Positions 58,303 to 64,000 of a stretch of DNA of 64,000 bases are shown piece after piece (the stretch's first letter is position 1; each line of letters starts with the position of its first letter). The position numbers and the translations under genes were made by a program. The notes beneath the pieces were generated by a model. The model did no database searches and was not told the DNA's origin. It was given only the letters and a program-made list of their open reading frames with translations. This DNA comes from Enterobacter cloacae (GTDB lineage: Bacteria; Pseudomonadota; Gammaproteobacteria; Enterobacterales; Enterobacteriaceae), in assembly GCA_014169315.1 (NCBI GenBank), contig AP022133.1, positions 2,790,001-2,854,000 of the forward strand, read 5' to 3'.

Positions 58303-59049
58303 TCAGAATTTGTAGGTCACACCCACTGAGAAGATGCCCGACCAGGACTTATCGACCATCGGGCTATCTTTTACTTCATCACTCACGCGAACATAACGAC
58401 CTGTGCCGTATACGCTCCAGTCGGTGAGGAAGTTGTAGCTTGCGGTCAACTCCAGGTACGGATCCCAGCTATCATCGGCGCTATAGCTTTTCAGACCACT
58501 GCGGCGGGATTCGTTTTTAGACACGCCATAATAGTAGTCGTTGTAGTTCTCACTGCTGTACTGCACACCGATACCTGGCGTCAGGGTCACCGCACCATTG
58601 GTATAGCGATAGAGCCAGGCCAGATCCCAGATAAAACCGTTGCTGTTATCCAGAGTATCGCCCGCCAGCGCGGTACGCAGGAAGCCATACTGGGTGTTAT
58701 GAACGTAAGAGAGCCCTGCCATCATCGAGCTTTTACGCTTGTCGAGCTGGCGAAGCGCGTGGTTATCACTGTCACCTGGCTTGAAGTGCATCGGATCGTA
58801 ATAGGCCATGATGGAGAGCTTATCGGCCGTATCGTTCCACAGATAGTAGCCGCCACCCAGACCGCGGAACCAGAAGTTATCGCCTTCATAGGTGACAACC
58901 GGAACGGCATAGACATCACGGTCATACTGTTTGTACGGGCTGTTAATGACGCCAACACCCGCACCAGCAGTCCACTGACTCTCCGCCTGTGCGGTGCTCA
59001 TTGCGGTCGCGGCAAGTACGCCCAATGCCAGAAGTTTGAGTTTGGTCAC
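58303..59049 (-). CDS. mipA: MipA/OmpV-family outer-membrane scaffold protein
   Basis: A 248-residue outer-membrane protein with signal peptide cleaved after STAQA (about residue 22) and repeated amphipathic strands ending in a C-terminal Phe (SVGVTYKF). E. coli MipA links the murein hydrolase MltA to the synthase PBP1B. Conserved parts include AGAGVGVINSPYKQYDRDVYA and FWFRGLGGGYYLW. Confidence 0.95.
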   Translation of the reverse strand: MTKLKLLALGVLAATAMSTAQAESQWTAGAGVGVINSPYKQYDRDVYAVPVVTYEGDNFWFRGLGGGYYLWNDTADKLSIMAYYDPMHFKPGDSDNHALRQLDKRKSSMMAGLSYVHNTQYGFLRTALAGDTLDNSNGFIWDLAWLYRYTNGAVTLTPGIGVQYSSENYNDYYYGVSKNESRRSGLKSYSADDSWDPYLELTASYNFLTDWSVYGTGRYVRVSDEVKDSPMVDKSWSGIFSVGVTYKF

Positions 59050-59366
59050 AATCCATTCTTTCCTGTAGTCAAATAATCAGCGGGTGAAGTGTAACCGCCA
59101 TTTCCGTACATCCCAAAACTTTTTGCCCACTAATGGCTTTACTTAACCTGTTATTTTTAACTTTTCAGATGACAGGCTGCTTTCATTTATGTGACTACTG
59201 AATAAAAAACGTACTTTCACGCTATAACGGCAGTGGAAATTTTTGGATGAGTTATTGATATGTCATTGAAATTAGAATTTATCTGCATGCAAGTTTTGCA
59301 AATGCCATCTACGCTTTAATTTAAGAAGAGTTTTTCTGGACACCCTGCGGTTCTTAGCGCCAGACC

Positions 59367-59382
59367 TGGCACACAGGTTGCT
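59367..59382 (+). promoter_or_regulatory. Sigma-54 promoter of yeaGH
   Basis: TGGCAC-ACAGG-TTGCT is a perfect match to the sigma-54 consensus TGGCAC-N5-TTGCW, 98 bp before the yeaG start. yeaG is reported to respond to nitrogen starvation in E. coli, which agrees. Upstream to mipA (59050-59366) the region is AT-rich with no gene. A second, sigma-S type promoter known in E. coli was not resolved. Confidence 0.85.
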
Positions 59383-59480
59383 GCTCTGGCAGTGAGGTGT
59401 GAGAAATTCTCTTCCGGGAGCCTCCACTACTCATACGAACGGCTCTTATCCTGTGCTAAAAAACGAAAGGACGGCATGCC

Positions 59481-61415
59481 ATGAATATATTCGATCACTA
59501 TCGCCAGCGCTATGAAGCTGCCAAGGACGAAGAGTTCACACTGCAGGAGTTTCTTACCATTTGTCGGCAAGATCGCAGTGCCTATGCCAATGCGGCAGAA
59601 CGGCTATTGATGGCTATTGGTGAGCCAAACATGGTTGATACTGCCCTGGAGCCACGGCTCTCCCGTCTCTTTTCGAATCGGGTCGTCGCCCGATACCCGG
59701 CGTTTGAAGAGTTCTATGGTATGGAAGATGCCATTGAACAGATTGTCTCCTATCTGAAGCACGCAGCTCAGGGTCTGGAAGAGAAGAAACAGATCCTCTA
59801 TTTACTGGGGCCTGTGGGTGGGGGTAAATCATCGCTGGCTGAACGACTGAAATCACTGATGCAGCGTGTGCCCATCTATGTGCTGAGTGCAAACGGTGAG
59901 CGCAGCCCGGTGAATGACCACCCGCTGTGCCTGTTTAATCCGCAGGAAGATGCGCAGATTCTGGATAAAGAGTTTGGTATCCCACACCGCTATCTCGGCA
60001 CCATCATGTCGCCGTGGGCCGCGAAACGTCTGTATGAATTTGGTGGGGATATCACCAAATTCCGCGTCGTCAAAGTGTGGCCGTCCATCCTGGAACAGAT
60101 CGCCATCGCCAAAACAGAGCCGGGTGATGAGAACAACCAGGATATTTCGGCCCTGGTCGGTAAAGTCGATATCCGTAAGCTGGAACACTTCGCGCAAAAC
60201 GACCCGGATGCCTACGGCTATTCCGGTGCGCTGTGCCGGGCGAACCAGGGAATTATGGAATTCGTTGAGATGTTTAAAGCACCGATTAAAGTGCTGCATC
60301 CGCTGCTGACCGCGACCCAGGAAGGGAACTACAACGGGACAGAAGGTATTTCCGCCCTGCCGTTTAACGGGATTATCCTCGCCCACTCGAACGAATCGGA
60401 ATGGGTTCAGTTCCGTAACAACAAAAATAACGAGGCCTTCCTTGACCGTGTATACATTGTCAAAGTGCCTTATTGCCTGCGGATCTCCGAAGAGATCAAA
60501 ATTTACGAGAAGCTGCTTAACCATAGTGAGCTGGTGCATGCGCCTTGCGCCCCGGGCACGCTGGAAACACTGTCGCGCTTCTCCATTCTGTCGCGCCTGA
60601 AAGAGCCGGAAAACTCCAGCATCTACTCAAAAATGCGCGTGTATGACGGTGAAAGCCTGAAAGATACCGACCCGAAAGCGAAGTCTTACCAGGAGTACCG
60701 CGACTACGCCGGTGTTGACGAGGGGATGAACGGTCTGTCCACGCGTTTCGCGTTTAAGATCCTCTCCCGGGTCTTTAACTTCGACCATGCGGAAGTGGCG
60801 GCTAACCCGGTTCACCTGTTCTATGTACTGGAACAGCAGATCGAACGTGAACAGTTCCCACAAGAACTGGCTGAACGTTACCTTGAGTTCCTGAAAGGCT
60901 ATCTGATCCCGAAATATGCCGAGTTTATTGGCAAAGAGATCCAGACCGCCTACCTGGAATCCTATTCGGAATACGGACAGAACATTTTCGACCGTTACGT
61001 CACGTATGCTGACTTCTGGATCCAGGATCAGGAGTACCGCGACCCGGATACCGGCCAGCTGTTTGACCGCGAATCCCTGAACGCTGAACTGGAGAAAATT
61101 GAGAAGCCTGCCGGGATCAGCAACCCGAAAGACTTCCGTAATGAGATTGTGAACTTCGTGCTGCGCGCCAGAGCACACAACAGTGGACGGAACCCGAACT
61201 GGACGAGCTACGAAAAACTGCGCACGGTTATTGAGAAGAAAATGTTCTCCAATACCGAAGAGCTGTTGCCGGTCATTTCGTTTAACGCCAAAACCTCAAC
61301 CGACGAGCAGAAAAAGCACGACGATTTTGTCGACCGTATGATGGAGAAAGGCTATACCCGCAAACAGGTTCGCCTGCTCTGCGAATGGTATCTGCGTGTA
61401 CGTAAATCGTCTTAA
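59481..61415 (+). CDS. yeaG: YeaG, PrkA-type Ser/Thr protein kinase
   Basis: A 644-residue protein identical in length to E. coli YeaG. An AAA-like N-terminal domain has the P-loop YLLGPVGGGKSSLAERLK near residues 109-126, and the C-terminal part is the PrkA kinase-like domain. YeaG autophosphorylates and, with YeaH, affects survival of sustained nitrogen starvation and RpoS. First gene of yeaGH. Confidence 0.96.
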   Translation: MNIFDHYRQRYEAAKDEEFTLQEFLTICRQDRSAYANAAERLLMAIGEPNMVDTALEPRLSRLFSNRVVARYPAFEEFYGMEDAIEQIVSYLKHAAQGLEEKKQILYLLGPVGGGKSSLAERLKSLMQRVPIYVLSANGERSPVNDHPLCLFNPQEDAQILDKEFGIPHRYLGTIMSPWAAKRLYEFGGDITKFRVVKVWPSILEQIAIAKTEPGDENNQDISALVGKVDIRKLEHFAQNDPDAYGYSGALCRANQGIMEFVEMFKAPIKVLHPLLTATQEGNYNGTEGISALPFNGIILAHSNESEWVQFRNNKNNEAFLDRVYIVKVPYCLRISEEIKIYEKLLNHSELVHAPCAPGTLETLSRFSILSRLKEPENSSIYSKMRVYDGESLKDTDPKAKSYQEYRDYAGVDEGMNGLSTRFAFKILSRVFNFDHAEVAANPVHLFYVLEQQIEREQFPQELAERYLEFLKGYLIPKYAEFIGKEIQTAYLESYSEYGQNIFDRYVTYADFWIQDQEYRDPDTGQLFDRESLNAELEKIEKPAGISNPKDFRNEIVNFVLRARAHNSGRNPNWTSYEKLRTVIEKKMFSNTEELLPVISFNAKTSTDEQKKHDDFVDRMMEKGYTRKQVRLLCEWYLRVRKSS

Positions 61416-62792
<1,377 letters not shown>

Positions 62793-62798
62793 TCAATA

Positions 62799-62840
62799 TA
62801 AATCAGCCAGTTAAGATACTTTTACTGGCTGATTTATCAT
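62799..62840 (+). terminator. yeaH terminator hairpin
   Basis: TAAATCAGCCAGT/ACTGGCTGATTTA, a perfect 13-bp stem with a 12-nt loop, begins 7 bp after yeaH. Only a broken T-rich run follows. Confidence 0.75.
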
Positions 62841-62910
62841 TCATTTATTTCTTCATTTTTGCCCTGTTTTTCATTAAATCCGTTTTAATTTTTGGGAATG
62901 TTTTTTGTAG

Positions 62911-62924
62911 GTTGCAATTGCAAC
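62911..62924. repeat. Perfect palindrome GTTGCAATTGCAAC
   Basis: A 14-bp perfect palindrome in the 472-bp gap after yeaH. Size and symmetry suit a dimeric repressor operator, but no promoter is clearly attached to it. Confidence 0.5.
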
Positions 62925-62975
62925 ACCTTTCAGGACTTGCACTTTTTTCAAGCTAATTTCATACCCGTCGTATTT

Positions 62976-63122
62976 TTAAGAAAGAAATATGTTTGCCGCC
63001 ATCGAACCGCTGAGCCCATTTACGCGATAAATTTCAACACGAACACCGGGTCTTAACGATTGGTCTTCGCTGTTATTTAATCCGGAGATATGTAGAAAAA
63101 CATCTTTTTGGCCAATTGCCAT
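62976..63122 (-). pseudogene. Cold-shock-domain remnant, N-terminus missing
   Basis: A 48-codon ORF beginning MAIGQKDVFLHISGLNNSED and ending RVNGLSGSMAANIFLS. It matches the second half of a cold-shock domain: DVFLHIS is the RNP2 strand (DVFVHFS in CspA) and the end parallels the final strand GAKGPAAANVIIT. The first strands with the RNP1 motif KGFGFI are absent. An in-frame TAA sits two codons before the ATG, and other upstream frames show no CSD. A truncated, probably dead gene is the best reading; a genuine short protein is less likely. Confidence 0.6.
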
Positions 63123-63264
63123 TTTTTGTTATCGGGTTCCCGGCATCGGCTCACATTAACACTGACCCTCAGGGGGTGTTGTAACGCAAAAAAGGTTATT
63201 CATTTTCAATAAAAAATTCGGCGGACAACCCTATCCTTCTGTTCTGATTGAGTATGGGACCTCT

Positions 63265-64000
63265 ATGCGCATAGCCACTTTATTACTTTTCATGGTATTG
63301 ACAACTTACAATGTCACTTACTATACGGTATTGATACACAAGGATATTTACAGCCTGGCATGGGCACCAAACGTGTTTTTGATCAGCTGGCTACTGCTCT
63401 TAGCAGAATCTAAACACTCTCTTAAGTCCAGGCTAGTAAGCGCATTTTCAGTCTGCATCATCGCCCTCCCAGGAGGAAACCTCTTCTTTTCATGGATATT
63501 TACTCGCACCTTATCAGGAATTGATGGTTACCTTGTTAATGACATTTTATTTGTCACTATAAGTTTTGGCACGCTCCTTATTCTTAAGAATCTCAATCAA
63601 GACTCATTAACTAGCGTAAAGACCCATACGCAATATCTGTTGACCTATATTAAGTTAATTTCAGCCGGTATCTCGGTTACATTTTTGAGTGCAATTCCCG
63701 CCGGAGCCATTGGCCGCTATCAGGAAAAGAGTTACAACAGCTATTCCTGGGAGGACTATTGGCATTTTTCTTGTATGGTGTTCCTGTCTTTTTTTCGTGG
63801 ATGAACCGCTTTAATTTTCATTTGCGTTTGTATCAGGGACAAGCCATTCTTTCAACACTAATGGTTTTAAGTGTATTTATTTTACCCGATATCAGTACCA
63901 ATACCTTCAACTGGTTCCTGTGGGGAGGTATGTTTTTGACCCTTCTCTGGCGTTCAGCATGGTGTCAGGTTATTGTTTTTGGTCTCTGGGGCCCGTTAAT
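63265..64000 (+). pseudogene. Multi-spanning membrane protein with a frameshift, cut by window end
   Basis: The frame from ATG 63265 encodes repeated hydrophobic segments (ATLLLFMVLTTYNVTYYTVL, FLISWLLLLAES, ILFVTISFGTLLILKNL and others). After about codon 154 it continues as non-hydrophobic sequence to a stop at 63804. From about 63725 another frame carries on hydrophobic protein, LFLGGLLAFFLYGVPVFFSW, and stays open to the window end. One missing base in the AAAA run at 63725-63728 would join the two. The place after yeaH and the N-terminal membrane array suggest a sensor of the MASE type, perhaps a diguanylate cyclase like E. coli YeaI (CdgI), but no GGDEF domain is visible here. A sequencing error could give the same picture. 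Confidence 0.65.

Overview
The window reads as a chromosomal segment of a member of the Enterobacteriaceae, closest in gene content and order to the E. coli region from selO (ydiU) to yeaH. Protein similarity is very high for the conserved core (GapA, YeaG, YeaH, InfC, SelD). Several differences from E. coli K-12, judged from memory, point to a relative such as Enterobacter or Lelliottia rather than E. coli: no katE between cedA and chbG, a GH18 chitinase between pncA and yeaC, and ynjA moved next to ynjF. The genus cannot be fixed from the sequence alone. No insertion sequence, prophage, integron, CRISPR array, tRNA or rRNA was seen.

Layout. 1-0.4 kb: the 3' end of a LysR-type regulator. 0.4-6 kb (minus strand): selO, ydiV, nlpC, then btuD-btuE-btuC for vitamin B12 uptake. 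6-13 kb (minus strand): the classical translation cluster thrS-infC-rpmI-rplT-pheM-pheS-pheT-ihfA. It keeps its known control devices: an AUU start on infC, the pheM leader peptide with its attenuator, and a tRNA-like operator ahead of thrS. 13.4-21 kb: two tiny membrane-protein genes (yncL-like and yniD), ydiY, pfkB, ydiZ, yniA, yniB, hxpB (yniC), ydjM with a LexA box, tcyP and cedA.

21-28 kb: the chitobiose operon chbBCARFG (minus strand). Its chbF is broken by a 32-bp tandem duplication, and the chbB-chbC spacer carries a near-perfect complement of the small RNA ChiX as I remember it. osmE, nadE and ves follow. 29-36 kb: spy (with a BaeR box), then astCADBE for arginine catabolism behind a sigma-54 promoter. 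36.5-44.6 kb: xthA, a TVP38-family membrane protein, the ynjBCD ABC transporter, ynjE, ynjF-ynjA, nudG and ynjH. 44.8-55 kb: gdhA, topB-selD, ydjA, sppA, ansA, pncA and a secreted chitinase. 55-62.8 kb: yeaC, msrB, gapA (with a perfect CRP site), yeaD, mipA and yeaGH behind a consensus sigma-54 promoter. The last kilobase holds a cold-shock-domain remnant and a multi-spanning membrane protein with a frameshift, cut off by the window end.

Themes. The secreted chitinase and the chb operon form two steps of one chitin-degrading route, although chbF is disrupted here. The ast operon and yeaGH both carry sigma-54 promoters, and with gdhA they give the window a nitrogen-metabolism theme. I found no convincing new multi-gene system. 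The notable points are small: the chbF duplication, the ChiX target, a terminator inside the ydiY leader, UGU in the thrS operator loop, several micro-proteins, and two degraded genes at the right end.
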